Positions 52,751 through 62,783 of a stretch of 64,000 bases of DNA are shown in pieces. Source of the stretch: DAIDKA01 sp963708865 (GTDB lineage Bacteria > Pseudomonadota > Gammaproteobacteria > Steroidobacterales > Steroidobacteraceae); NCBI GenBank assembly GCA_963708865.1, contig CAVPUC010000002.1, positions 1 to 64,000 of the forward strand. Direction: 5' to 3'. Position 1 is the stretch's first letter. Every line of letters starts with the position of its first letter. The notes below the pieces were generated by a model. That model saw nothing but the letters and a program-made list of their open reading frames with translations. It did not search any database and was not told where the DNA came from. A program made the position numbers and the translations under genes.

Positions 52751-55700
52751 TGGAAGCGCCGTTCGTTCACTTAAGGCTGCACACCGAATTTTCGCTGGTG
52801 GACAGCACCGTGCGCGTGCCGGAGCTGCTGGCCGCGACCCTCGGTGCCGGCATGCCCGCGGTCGCGGTCACCGACCAGAACAATCTCTTCGCCATGGTGA
52901 AGTTCTATCGCGAGGCGCTCGCCCAGGGTGTCAAACCCATCATCGGCGTCGATCTGCTGCTGGCCGAAACCACCGAGCGGCGCGGCAGCTCGCGCCTGAC
53001 GCTGTTGTGCCAGAACCAGGAGGGTTACCGCAACATCACGCGGCTGGTCACCCGGGCGTATCTGGAGGGACAGAAGAACGGGCCGCCGATGGTGGAGCGG
53101 CGCTGGCTCACCCCAGAGTCGGTGACCGGACTGATCGGATTGTCCTGCGGTGCCGCCGGCGACATCGGCTGTGCCTTGCTCAATGGCCGAAGCCAGGACG
53201 CCCAGGCGCAGCTGGATTTTTGGCTCGCGATATTCGGCGATCGGTTCTACATCGAGCTGCAGCGCCTGGGGCGCCGCGACGAGGAGCGCTACATCGCCGC
53301 GGCCGTGGCGCTCGCGGCCGCGCGCGGCGTGCCGCTGGTCGCCACCAATGACGTGCGCTTCCTCGCGGCGAGCGATTTCGAGACGCATGAAGCGCGCGTG
53401 TGCATCCAGGGCGGTCACCTGCTGACCGATCCGGCGCGCCCCCGGCAGTACACGCCGCAGCAGTTCCTGCGCACGCCCGCGCAGATGGCCGAGCTCTTCA
53501 GCGATGTCCCGGAGGCCCTCGCCAACACCGTGCAGATCGCGCGCCGCTGCAATCTGGTGTTGAGCTTAGGCCAGCCGCGCCTGCCGGACTACCCGGTGCC
53601 CGCCGGCATGACGACCGAGCAGTTCCTGACCACCGAGGCGATCGCGGGTCTCGCCGCGCGGCTCGCGGGCGCCGCGCCCGATGAGCGCGCCGCCGCCTAC
53701 CGCGCACGGCTCGACCTTGAGTTGCGGGTGATCTGCCAGATGGGCTTCGCGGGCTACTTCTTGATCGTCGCCGACTTCATCCGCTGGGCGCGCGAGAACG
53801 GCGTGCCGGTGGGTCCCGGACGCGGTTCGGGCGCAGGATCGCTGGTGGCCTATGCGCTGCGGATCACCGATCTTGATCCCATCGAACACGATCTGTTGTT
53901 CGAGCGCTTCTTGAATCCGGAGCGCGTCTCGATGCCGGATTTCGACGTCGACTTCTGCATGGACGGCCGTGATCGGGTCATCGACTATGTGGCACAGAAA
54001 TACGGGCGCGACCGCGTCTCCCAGATCATCACCTACGGCACCATGGCCGCCAAAGCCGTGGTGCGCGATGTCGGCCGGGTGCTGGGCCTGGGCTATGGCT
54101 TCGTCGACCGGATCGCAAAGCTCATCCCGTTTGAACTGGGGATCACGCTGGATGATGCGCTCAACAAGGAGCCGGAACTGCGGCGCCTCTACGACACCGA
54201 AGATGAGATCCGCAATCTCATCGACCTCGCGCGCGCCCTGGAGGGGCTCACCCGCAATGCCGGCACGCACGCCGGAGGCGTGGTCATCGCGCCCTCGGTG
54301 CTGACGGATTTTGCGCCGCTGTACTGCGAGGCCGGCTCCTCGAGCGTCGTCACGCAGTTCGACAAGGATGATGTCGAGGCGGCGGGGCTCGTGAAATTCG
54401 ACTTCCTGGGACTGCGCACGCTCACCATCATCGACCGGGCGCTCGCCATCATCAACCGCAGCCGCGCCGCCGCCGGTGAGCCTGAGGTGTCCATGCAGGC
54501 GCTGCCGGTCGGGGATCCGGGCACCTATGCACTGTTGCGCTCCGGGCGCACCACCGCGATATTCCAGCTCGAGTCGCGCGGCATGCGCGATCTCATCCGG
54601 CGCCTGAAGCCGGATTGTTTCGAGGACATCGTGGCGCTGGTGGCGCTGTTCCGTCCGGGCCCGCTCGAGTCGGGCATGGTGGATGACTTCATCACCCGCA
54701 AACGCGAGCCCGTCGGCGGGGTGATCGACTACCTGCATCCGGATCTGAAGCCGGCGCTCGCCTCCACCTACGGCGTCATCCTGTACCAGGAACAGGTGAT
54801 GCAGATCGCGCAGCTCCTGGCCGGCTACACCTTGGGTGGCGCGGATCTGCTGCGCCGGGCGATGGGCAAGAAGAAGGCGGAGGAGATGGCGCAGCAGCGC
54901 TCGATCTTCGTGTCGGGCGCGGTCGCGCGCGGCGTGCCCGAGCAGCAGGCGGCCCATATCTTCGACCTCATGGAAAAATTTGCCGGCTACGGCTTCAACA
55001 AGTCGCACTCGGCCGCCTATGCGGTGCTCTCGTACCAGACGGCGTACCTGAAGACCCATCACACCGCCGCCTTCATGGCCGCCGTGCTCTCGGCCGACAT
55101 GGACAACACCGACAAGGTGGTCACGCTGATCGATGAGTGCAAGCAACTGCAGCTGGCGGTGCTGCCGCCCGATGTGAACGCCTCGCGGCATGAGTTCGCG
55201 GTGGCGGATGCGAAGACCATCCGCTATGGACTGGGCGCCGTGAAGGGGGTGGGGCAGGGCGCGGTGGAGGCGCTGATCGCCGAGCGCGAAGCGCACGGCG
55301 CCTTTCCGCAGTCTCGCTGAGCTGTGCCGCCGTACGGATCTGACCCGCATCAATCGGCGCACGCTCGAGGCCCTGATCCGCTGCGGCAGCATGGACAGCA
55401 TCGGCCCCAATCGCGCGACGCTGCTCGAGAGCCTGCCGGCGGCGATGCAGCTGGGAGATCAGACGGCGCGCGCCCACCAGGCGGGCCAGAACGACATGTT
55501 TGGGTTGAGCGCGGTCCCGGCGCCCACCGCGGCGCAGGCCGGCGACACCATCAAGGCGATCGCGGATTTCAGTGAGGCGGTGCGCCTGCAGGGGGAGCGC
55601 GAAACGCTCGGGTTGTATTTGACCGGCCATCCCATCGAGCGCTTCGAGGCGGACCTGCCGCGATTTGCCGCCCAGCGGATCGGTGACCTCATCAGCGAGA

Positions 55701-56264
55701 AGCCCGTGAGCGTGGGCGAGGGCGAGCGCGGTTTCAGCCGTGGGCGGCTGGTGACGGTGGCGGGGCTCGTCGATGAGATCCGCAAGCGCGGGCAACGGGT
55801 CAGCATCGTGCTGGATGATCGCACCGGACGCATCGAGGCGACGCTCTTTGATGAGGTGTTCCAGCGGCACCGCGAACTCATCGTCAAGGACGCCATCGTG
55901 CTGGTGGAGGGGCACTTCCGCTTCGATGACTTTGGGGATGCCTGGCGCATCTCGGTGCGCAAGATCACCGACCTTAACGCGGTGCGCGAGCAGCAGGCGC
56001 GCCGCCTGGTGCTCAAGCTCCCCCAGAAGTCCGATCGCAACGCGATGCTGACCCGCCTGGCCGAGGTGCTCACCCCCTGGCGCAACGGTCCTTGCCAGGT
56101 GACGGTCCAGTACCGCACGCCCGAGGCGAGCGGCGCCTTGGACCTGGGGCCCGAATGGAACGTGCGCCCGGGGCGCGAACTGTCTGGAGCACCTGGAGGA
56201 GCTGGTGGGCCGGGAGGGCATGCGGGTACTGTACGGGCCCGTGGGGGCCCCCGGGGGGGCCTGA
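52750..56264 (+). CDS. dnaE: DNA polymerase III subunit alpha, two frameshifts
   Basis: The replicative polymerase catalytic subunit. In order: PHP domain (FVHLRLHTEFSLVD), C-family palm with GPGRGSGAGSLVAYAL and the catalytic Asp pair in PDFDVDFCMDGRD (~residues 397-409), YGFNKSHSAAYAVLSYQTAYLK, then the helix-hairpin-helix and OB-fold domains. The first frame stops at 55320, but one extra base near 55306 restores SLAELCRRTDLTRINRRTLEALI and the OB-fold (GRLVTVAGLVDEIRKRGQRV). A second extra base near 56183 restores LLEHLEELVGREGMRVLYG to the stop at 56264. Restored, the protein is ~1171 aa, the normal DnaE1 size. An essential gene cannot carry these lesions in a living cell. Confidence 0.93.
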
Positions 56265-56282
56265 CTTGCGCTACCATTATTC

Positions 56283-57251
56283 ATGGCTGTAGCGTTTCTG
56301 GACTTCGAACAACCCATCGCCGAGCTCGAAGCGAAGATCGAGGAGCTGCGGCACGTGACCTCCGAGTCCGAGGTCAGTATCAAGGATGAGATCGGCCGCC
56401 TGCAGGCCAAGAGCCGCCAGCTCACGCGCAACATCTTCGCCAATCTCACGCCCTGGCAGATCACGCAGCTCGCGCGCCATCCGCAGCGGCCGTATCCGCT
56501 TGATTACACCAGCATGATCCTGACCGAATTCGCCGAGCTGCATGGCGATCGCATGTATGGGGATGACATGGCCATCGTCGGCGGCCTCGGGCGCCTGGAA
56601 CAACGGGTCGTCATGGTGATCGGCCACCAGAAGGGCCGCGACACCAAGGAGCGGGTGCGGCGCAATTACGGCATGCCCAAGCCCGAAGGCTACCGCAAGG
56701 CGCTGCGCCTGATGAAGATGGCCGAGCGTTTCGGTCTGCCCATCATCACCTTCATCGACACCCAGGGGGCCTACCCCGGCGTGGGCGCCGAGGAGCGCGG
56801 CCAGAGCGAGGCCATCGCGCGCAATCTTTTTGAAATGGCGGTGCTGGCCACTCCCATCGTCACGGTCGTGACGGGCGAGGGCGGCTCGGGCGGGGCGCTT
56901 GCGATCGGCGTGTGCGACCGGCTGATGATGCTCCAGTACAGCACCTACTCGGTGATTTCCCCGGAAGGCTGCGCCTCCATCCTGTGGCGCAGCGCCGACA
57001 AGAAAGAGGCGGCTGCCGAGGCGCTCGGCATCACGGCCGGGCGTCTCAAGCAGCTGGGTCTCATCGATGAGTTGCTCGAGGAGCCGCTGGGCGGCGCCCA
57101 TCGCGATCCGGTCGCCACCGCCGCATCGCTCAAGGAAGCCGTGATCCGGCATCTGGATGAGCTGGAGCACTACAGCACCGAGGAGCTGATCGCCCGGCGC
57201 ACCGAGAAGATTGCCAGCTTCGGCGAGTTCTCCGAGGACGAGGCGGAGTAA
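56283..57251 (+). CDS. accA: Acetyl-CoA carboxylase carboxyltransferase subunit alpha
   Basis: Pairs with AccD to carboxylate acetyl-CoA to malonyl-CoA. It starts VAFLDFEQPIAELEAKIEEL, the typical N-terminal helix, followed by LTPWQITQLARHPQRPYPLDY, the oxyanion-hole region GEGGSGGALAIGV and SVISPEGCASILWR. The 322-residue length is normal. It starts 18 bp after the corrected dnaE stop. Confidence 0.96.
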   Translation: MAVAFLDFEQPIAELEAKIEELRHVTSESEVSIKDEIGRLQAKSRQLTRNIFANLTPWQITQLARHPQRPYPLDYTSMILTEFAELHGDRMYGDDMAIVGGLGRLEQRVVMVIGHQKGRDTKERVRRNYGMPKPEGYRKALRLMKMAERFGLPIITFIDTQGAYPGVGAEERGQSEAIARNLFEMAVLATPIVTVVTGEGGSGGALAIGVCDRLMMLQYSTYSVISPEGCASILWRSADKKEAAAEALGITAGRLKQLGLIDELLEEPLGGAHRDPVATAASLKEAVIRHLDELEHYSTEELIARRTEKIASFGEFSEDEAE

Positions 57252-58592
57252 TTGCGCCCCCGGGCTGACCCGGCCTGGGTCTATTCGCAGCTGCTGCGCC
57301 TGCATGCCCAGGCCGCCACCGCGCCGCTGTGCGTCGCCTTCAGTGGCGGCGCCGACTCGACCGCGCTCCTGGGCCTCCTGGCCGAACTGCCCGCGGTGAG
57401 ACCGCGGTTGCGGGCGCTGCACATCGACCACGGCCTGCATGCGCAGTCCCGGGCGTGGGCGCGCGCCTGTCGTCGCACCTGCCGGCTCCTCAAGGTGCCG
57501 ATGGCGATGCGGCGTCTGACGCTCGCGCGCGCCCGCGGGCAATCCTTGGAGGCAGTGGCACGCGCCGGCCGTTATGCGGCGCTCGCCGCGGCCCTGCGTC
57601 CCGGGGAACTGCTGCTCACCGCCCATCATCTGGAGGACCAGCTGGAGACGCTCCTGCTGCAGCTGCTGCGCGGGGCGGGCTTGCCGGGACTGGCGGCGAT
57701 GCCGCCGGTCGCGCCGCTCGGGGCGGGGTTTTTGCTGCGTCCGCTGCTGGGCGTGCCGCGCGCGCAGTTGCGTGACTGGGTGCAGACCCGCGGCCTTCGC
57801 TGCCTTGAGGATCCAGCCAACGCCGATCCGAGTTTTGATCGCAACTACCTGCGTCAGCAGGTGCTGCCGGCGCTGCTGGGCCGCTGGCACGGCGCGGCGC
57901 GCACCGTGGCGCGCAGCGCCAGCCATATCGCGGCCGCGCAGGCCCTGCTGGACGCCCTGGCGGCATCCGATGTGGCGCGGGCCGCCGATGGCGCCGATTT
58001 ATCCGTGCCGGCGCTGCGCACGCTGCCGCTGGACCGGCGCCGCAATGCGTTGCGCTGGTGGATCGCCCGCTCGGGCCGGCAGGTGCCCGATGCGCGCCGC
58101 CTGGAGGAGATCGCCGTGGTGCTGCTTGGCGCACGCGCCGGCGCCAATCCGGTGGTCAGTTGGGGACCCACCCGGGTGCAGCGGCACGCGGGGCGGCTCA
58201 CGCTTCAGGAGGTGCGACCGGCGATCCAGGCGTATGAGCTCACCTGGAACCCGCGCCGCAGCCGCACACTCGCGCTGCCGCACGGCCTGGGGCACCTGCA
58301 GCTGGTGCGCTCCGCGCACGGTCTGATCGATGCCGCGGCGCTGCCCGCTGCGGTGACGGTGCGGACGCGGCGGGGCGGTGAGCGGCTGCGGCCCAGGCCG
58401 GGCGGACCCTCGCGCTCCCTCAAGAGCCTGCTGCAGCAGGCGGCGATTCCGCTCGCCGAGCGCCAACAGCTGCCGCTGCTGTTCGCGGGCGATGCGCTGG
58501 CGGCAGCCGCTGATCTGTGGGTGGACGCACGCTGGCAGGGCGGCGCGCCATCCGCACAACGCCTGCGACTCATCTGGCACAGACCCGGCTGA
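57252..58592 (+). CDS. tilS: tRNA(Ile)-lysidine synthase TilS
   Basis: Modifies C34 of the CAU-anticodon isoleucine tRNA to lysidine. The PP-loop SGGADSTALLGLLAEL lies at residues ~31-46, followed by LHIDHGLHAQSRAWA and TAHHLEDQLETLLLQLLRG, both TilS-specific. A central domain with RPLLGVPRAQLRDWV and EDPANADPSFDRNYLR and a C-terminal domain (RRGGERLRP, LKSLLQQAAIP) complete the 446-residue protein. The TTG at 57252 directly follows the accA stop; a later start is possible. Composition is very Ala/Arg/Leu-rich. Confidence 0.92.
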   Translation: MRPRADPAWVYSQLLRLHAQAATAPLCVAFSGGADSTALLGLLAELPAVRPRLRALHIDHGLHAQSRAWARACRRTCRLLKVPMAMRRLTLARARGQSLEAVARAGRYAALAAALRPGELLLTAHHLEDQLETLLLQLLRGAGLPGLAAMPPVAPLGAGFLLRPLLGVPRAQLRDWVQTRGLRCLEDPANADPSFDRNYLRQQVLPALLGRWHGAARTVARSASHIAAAQALLDALAASDVARAADGADLSVPALRTLPLDRRRNALRWWIARSGRQVPDARRLEEIAVVLLGARAGANPVVSWGPTRVQRHAGRLTLQEVRPAIQAYELTWNPRRSRTLALPHGLGHLQLVRSAHGLIDAAALPAAVTVRTRRGGERLRPRPGGPSRSLKSLLQQAAIPLAERQQLPLLFAGDALAAAADLWVDARWQGGAPSAQRLRLIWHRPG

Positions 58593-58617
58593 TTTGCTAG
58601 TCTGTTTGCCCGTCGAA

Positions 58618-58644
58618 CCTGCACACCTTGCAGGCGTTGTTTTT
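58618..58644 (+). terminator. Weak intrinsic terminator or attenuator before pyrG
   Basis: CCTGCA (58618-58623) pairs with TGCAGG (58629-58634) around a 5-base loop, followed by CGTTGTTTTT. It lies in the 78-bp tilS-pyrG gap, 27 bp before the pyrG ATG. Confidence 0.4.
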
Positions 58645-58670
58645 GTCCGGCGGAAATCCCCTACAAGCCC

Positions 58671-60323
58671 ATGAGCCGTTTCGTTTTCGTAACTGGCGGT
58701 GTCGTTTCCTCGTTGGGGAAAGGCATCGCGGCTGCTTCCCTTGGCGCGATCCTCGAGGCCCGCGGCCTCACCGTCGCCATGGTGAAGCTCGACCCCTATA
58801 TCAATGTCGATCCGGGCACCATGAGCCCGTTCCAGCACGGCGAGGTGTTCGTCACCCAGGATGGCACGGAGACGGACCTGGACCTCGGTCACTACGAGCG
58901 TTTCGTGCGCACGACCACCGGGCGACACAGCAATTTCACCACCGGGCGCATCTACGAGCGCGTCATCGCCAAGGAGCGCCGCGGCGATTATCTGGGCGCG
59001 ACGGTGCAGGTGATCCCGCACATCACCGATGAGATCAAGCGCAGCATCATGCTCGGCGCCAATGAGGCGGATGTGTGCATGGTGGAGATCGGCGGCACGG
59101 TCGGTGACATCGAATCGCTGCCGTTTCTGGAGGCGATCCGCCAGATGGGCGTCGAGCTCGGCCGCAGCAATTGCGTCTACATGCATCTGACGCTGGTGCC
59201 GATCGTCGGCGGTCCGGATTCCGGTGAGATCAAGACCAAGCCCACGCAGCACTCCGTCAAGGAGCTGCGCGGCATCGGCATCCAGCCGGACATCCTGCTG
59301 TGCCGCTGCAAGCATCCGCTGCCCGAGGAGCAGCGCCGCAAGATTGCGCTGTTCACCAATGTCGAGGAGCGCGCGGTGATCTCGGCGGTGGATTCGGATG
59401 ATATTTACAAGATTCCGCTGCTGCTGCGCGAACAGGCGCTCGATGACATCGTCGTCGCGAAGCTCGGCTTAAGCGTGCCGCAGTCCGAACTTGCCGAATG
59501 GCGTCAGGTGGTCGCCGCCAAGTCCAATCCGGACGGGCAGGTGGATATCGCCATGGTCGGCAAGTACGTGCAGGCGCGCGATTCCTACATTTCGCTCAAT
59601 GAGGCGCTGACGCACGGCGGCTTGAAGACCCGCACGCGGGTCAACGTGCATTACATCGAATCCACGGACATCGAGCAGCACGGCACCCATGCGCTCGCGG
59701 GCATGGATGCGATCCTGGTGCCCGGCGGCTTCGGTGAGCGCGGTATCGAAGGCAAGATCGCCGCGGTGCGCTACGCACGCGAAAACGGCATTCCGTATCT
59801 TGGCCTGTGCCTGGGGATGCAGATCGCCATTGTCGAATTCGGGCGCCACGTGCTGGGCCTGACCGACGCCAACAGCACCGAGTTCAATCGCGCGACGGCC
59901 CATCCGGTCATCGCATTGATTTCCGAATGGCAGGACAAGGCGTTGGGTGCGCAACAACGCGACGAGAAGTCCGGCAAGGGCGGCACCATGCGCCTGGGCG
60001 CACAGGAAGTGCTGCTCAAGGCCGGTACCCGGGTGCGCGAGCTCTACGGCCGCGATACCATCTTCGAGCGGCACCGGCATCGTTTCGAGTTCAACAACAC
60101 CTACATGGACCGCTACAGCCAGGGCGGACTTAAGTTCGCGGGGCTGTCACCCGACAATCTGGTCGAGATCATCGAGCTGCCCGGTCATCCGTGGTTTGTG
60201 GCGACCCAGTTCCATCCGGAGTTCACCTCGACGCCGCGCGACGGACATCCGCTGTTCGCCGGGTTCATCCGCGCCGCGCGCGTGCACCGCGCCTCGCAGC
60301 TGCCCGCTGCTGCGGGTGCATGA
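58671..60323 (+). CDS. pyrG: CTP synthase
   Basis: Aminates UTP to CTP using glutamine. The synthase domain begins MSRFVFVTGGVVSSLGKGIAAASLG with the P-loop and includes KLDPYINVDPGTMSPFQHGEVFVTQDGTETDLDLG and EIGGTVGDIES. The class I glutaminase domain has GGFGERGIEGKI, the nucleophile Cys in YLGLCLGMQIA and the His/Glu pair in QFHPEFTS. The 550-residue length is normal. It overlaps kdsA (ATGA). Confidence 0.96.
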   Translation: MSRFVFVTGGVVSSLGKGIAAASLGAILEARGLTVAMVKLDPYINVDPGTMSPFQHGEVFVTQDGTETDLDLGHYERFVRTTTGRHSNFTTGRIYERVIAKERRGDYLGATVQVIPHITDEIKRSIMLGANEADVCMVEIGGTVGDIESLPFLEAIRQMGVELGRSNCVYMHLTLVPIVGGPDSGEIKTKPTQHSVKELRGIGIQPDILLCRCKHPLPEEQRRKIALFTNVEERAVISAVDSDDIYKIPLLLREQALDDIVVAKLGLSVPQSELAEWRQVVAAKSNPDGQVDIAMVGKYVQARDSYISLNEALTHGGLKTRTRVNVHYIESTDIEQHGTHALAGMDAILVPGGFGERGIEGKIAAVRYARENGIPYLGLCLGMQIAIVEFGRHVLGLTDANSTEFNRATAHPVIALISEWQDKALGAQQRDEKSGKGGTMRLGAQEVLLKAGTRVRELYGRDTIFERHRHRFEFNNTYMDRYSQGGLKFAGLSPDNLVEIIELPGHPWFVATQFHPEFTSTPRDGHPLFAGFIRAARVHRASQLPAAAGA

Positions 60324-61153
60324 AGCTCGCTGGACACAGCGTCGGTGCTGATCAGCCGCTGTTCCTGATCGCCGGGCCCTGCGTCATCGAGGGCGCGACC
60401 CTGACGCAGGAGATCGCGGGCACGCTGGTGGAACTCACCGCAAAGCTCGGCGTGCCGTTCATCTTCAAGGCCTCCTTCGACAAGGCCAACCGCTCATCAG
60501 GCGCGAGCTACCGCGGGCCGGGGCTCGAAGCGGGTCTTGCGGTGCTCGAATCGGTGCGCAAGACGTTCAACGTTCCGGTCCTCACGGACGTGCACGAGGA
60601 CACGCCGTTGGCGGAAGTGGCGGCCGTGGTCGATGTGCTGCAGACCCCGGCATTTCTGTGCCGTCAGACCAATTTCATCTTAAGCGTCGCCTCCCAGGGC
60701 AAGCCCGTCAACATCAAGAAGGGCCAGTTCCTCTCGCCCTGGGAGATGCGCAACGTGGTGGACAAGGCCCGCAGCACCGGCAACCAGGACCTGATGGTGT
60801 GCGAGCGCGGTTTTTCCTTCGGCTACAACAATCTCATCACCGACATGCGCGCGCTCGCCATCATGCGCGAGACGCACTGTCCGGTCGTGTTCGATGCCAC
60901 CCACTCGGTGCAGCTGCCCGGTGGCCAAGGCAGCGCATCGGGCGGTCAGCGCGAGTTCGTGCCGGTGCTGGCGCGCGCCGCGGTGGCGGCGGGGGTCGCC
61001 GGCATCTTCATGGAGACGCATCCGCAGCCCGAGAAGGCACTCTCCGATGGTCCCAATGCCTGGCCGCTCGGGCGCATGCGATCGTTGCTGGAAACGCTCA
61101 TCGAGCTGGACCGAATCGTCAAGACCAAACCTTTCGAGGAAGCCCTTTTATGA
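60320..61153 (+). CDS. kdsA: 3-deoxy-8-phosphooctulonate synthase, probably metal-dependent type
   Basis: Condenses arabinose 5-phosphate with PEP to KDO 8-phosphate for the LPS inner core. The TIM barrel shows FKASFDKANRSS, GPGLEAGL, TDVHEDTP, QTPAFLCRQTNFI, KPVNIKKGQF and DATHSVQLPGGQG. The N-terminal motif is FLIAGPCVIEG. In metal-dependent KdsA this Cys is a ligand, whereas the E. coli enzyme has Asn (GMNVLE) there. Together with the His in DATHS and Glu in FMETHPQPE, this suggests the class II, divalent-metal form. The ATG at 60320 gives 277 residues; its end overlaps eno (ATGA). Confidence 0.94.
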   Translation: MKLAGHSVGADQPLFLIAGPCVIEGATLTQEIAGTLVELTAKLGVPFIFKASFDKANRSSGASYRGPGLEAGLAVLESVRKTFNVPVLTDVHEDTPLAEVAAVVDVLQTPAFLCRQTNFILSVASQGKPVNIKKGQFLSPWEMRNVVDKARSTGNQDLMVCERGFSFGYNNLITDMRALAIMRETHCPVVFDATHSVQLPGGQGSASGGQREFVPVLARAAVAAGVAGIFMETHPQPEKALSDGPNAWPLGRMRSLLETLIELDRIVKTKPFEEALL

Positions 61154-62442
61154 GTCGTATCGTCGAAATCCGCGGCCGCGAAATCATGGACTCGCGCGGC
61201 AATCCCACGGTCGAAGCCAACGTCATGCTGGACGATGGCAGCCTCGGGCGGGCCGCCGTGCCGTCGGGGGCCTCGACCGGCACGCGCGAAGCCGTTGAAC
61301 TGCGCGACGGGGACGCCAAGCGCTATGGCGGCAAGGGCGTGCTCAAGGCCGTCGAGCATGTGAACACCGTGCTGCGCCAGGCGCTGTTGGGCCGCGATGC
61401 GCGCGATCAGCAAGGCCTGGATCAGGTCATGATCGATCTGGACGGCACCGAGACCAAGGGGCGCCTGGGTGCCAATGCGCTGCTCGCCATCTCCTTGGCC
61501 AACGCGCACGCCGCCGCGGTTGCCGCGAAGCTGCCGCTGTTCCGCTACGTCGGTCAGCACCTGTGCAACGGGCGCGAACCGGTCATGCCGGTCCCCATGA
61601 TGAACATCATCAACGGCGGTGCGCACGCCAACAACAGTCTGGATATCCAGGAGTTCATGATCCTCCCCGTCGGCGCCCCTAACTTTCGCGAGGCGCTGCG
61701 TTACGGCGCCGAGATCTTCCATGCGCTGAAGAAGATCCTGGCCGACCGGGGCCTCTCGACCACCGTCGGGGATGAGGGCGGCTTCGCGCCGAATCTCGGC
61801 TCCAATGAGGAGGCGCTCGAGGTCATCCTTGAGGCCATCGACAAGGCGGGCTACAAGGCCGGCAAGGAGATCTACCTGGGGCTGGATGCGGCGAGCACCG
61901 AGTTCTACAAGGACGGCCGCTACGACCTTGAGAGCGAGAACCGCCGCTTCACGGCGACCGAGTTCACCAAGTACCTGGCGGATCTGGCGGCCCGCTACCC
62001 CATCATCACCATAGAGGATGGCATGAGCGAGGCCGACTGGGCAGGCTGGGCCGAGCTCACCCGCGCCATCGGGGATCACATCCAGCTGGTCGGGGATGAC
62101 CTGTTCGTCACCAACACCAAGATCCTGGCCGAGGGCATCGCCAAGCACACGGCCAATGCCATTCTCATCAAGCCCAACCAGATCGGCACGCTCACCGAAA
62201 CCCTGGCGGCCATCAGCATGGCCGAGCAGGCCGGCTACGCATCGGTCATGTCGCACCGCTCGGGCGAGACCGAAGATGCGACCATTGCCGACCTTGCGGT
62301 GGCGACCGCCGCCTCCCAGATCAAGACCGGCTCGCTGTCGCGTTCGGACCGCACCGCCAAATACAACCAGCTGCTGCGCATCGAGCAGGAACTGCGCAAG
62401 GTGCGCTATGCCGGCCGCGACGCGTTCCCAGTTAAGTTGTAG
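61150..62442 (+). CDS. eno: Enolase
   Basis: Converts 2-phosphoglycerate to PEP in glycolysis and, in many bacteria, joins the RNA degradosome. Motifs are MDSRGNPTVEANVML, VPSGASTGTREAVELRDGD, GDEGGFAPNLGSNEEAL, the catalytic region ITIEDGMSEADWAGW, VGDDLFVTN, ILIKPNQIGTLTET and SHRSGETED. The 430-residue length is standard. The ATG at 61150 overlaps the kdsA stop. Confidence 0.97.
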   Translation: MSRIVEIRGREIMDSRGNPTVEANVMLDDGSLGRAAVPSGASTGTREAVELRDGDAKRYGGKGVLKAVEHVNTVLRQALLGRDARDQQGLDQVMIDLDGTETKGRLGANALLAISLANAHAAAVAAKLPLFRYVGQHLCNGREPVMPVPMMNIINGGAHANNSLDIQEFMILPVGAPNFREALRYGAEIFHALKKILADRGLSTTVGDEGGFAPNLGSNEEALEVILEAIDKAGYKAGKEIYLGLDAASTEFYKDGRYDLESENRRFTATEFTKYLADLAARYPIITIEDGMSEADWAGWAELTRAIGDHIQLVGDDLFVTNTKILAEGIAKHTANAILIKPNQIGTLTETLAAISMAEQAGYASVMSHRSGETEDATIADLAVATAASQIKTGSLSRSDRTAKYNQLLRIEQELRKVRYAGRDAFPVKL

Positions 62443-62451
62443 ACTTAAGAC

Positions 62452-62769
62452 GTGAAATGGCTGGCAATAGCGCTGGGCGTCGTCGTCGCCATCCTGCAGT
62501 ACCGGCTGTGGCTTTCGGACGGAGGCGTGCGGGAGCTCGCGCGCATGCAGGAGGCGGTGGCCCAGCAGCGCACGCAGAATACCGTGCTGGTGGAGCGTAA
62601 CCGCCAGCTCGCGGCCGAAGTGCGCGACCTCAAGACCGGCATGGCCGCGCTCGAGGAGCGCGCGCGCAGTGAGCTGGGAATGATCGCCAGGAACGAAACC
62701 TACTACCAGGTCGTCCCCGCCAAGCCCGATGCCGCCCGCCCCCCCGCCGCGCAAGTGGCGGCGCGCTGA
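62452..62769 (+). CDS. ftsB: Cell division protein FtsB
   Basis: A bitopic inner-membrane protein of the FtsQBL divisome complex. The GTG at 62452 gives MKWLAIALGVVVAILQYRLWLSDGGVREL: a TM helix followed by the family W-x-G-GG-like junction and a periplasmic coiled coil (VAQQRTQNTVLVERNRQLAAEVRDLKTG), then ARSELGMIARNETYYQVV, the conserved FtsB end. The 105-residue length and position between eno and ispD match gammaproteobacterial FtsB. The Pro/Ala tail is extra. Confidence 0.93.
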   Translation: MKWLAIALGVVVAILQYRLWLSDGGVRELARMQEAVAQQRTQNTVLVERNRQLAAEVRDLKTGMAALEERARSELGMIARNETYYQVVPAKPDAARPPAAQVAAR

Positions 62770-62783
62770 CGCGTCGGTTCGAC

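Noticed and set aside
53566..55410. A 614-codon open frame antisense to dnaE
   Set aside because: Same reason: a shadow of dnaE codon bias with no recognisable domain.
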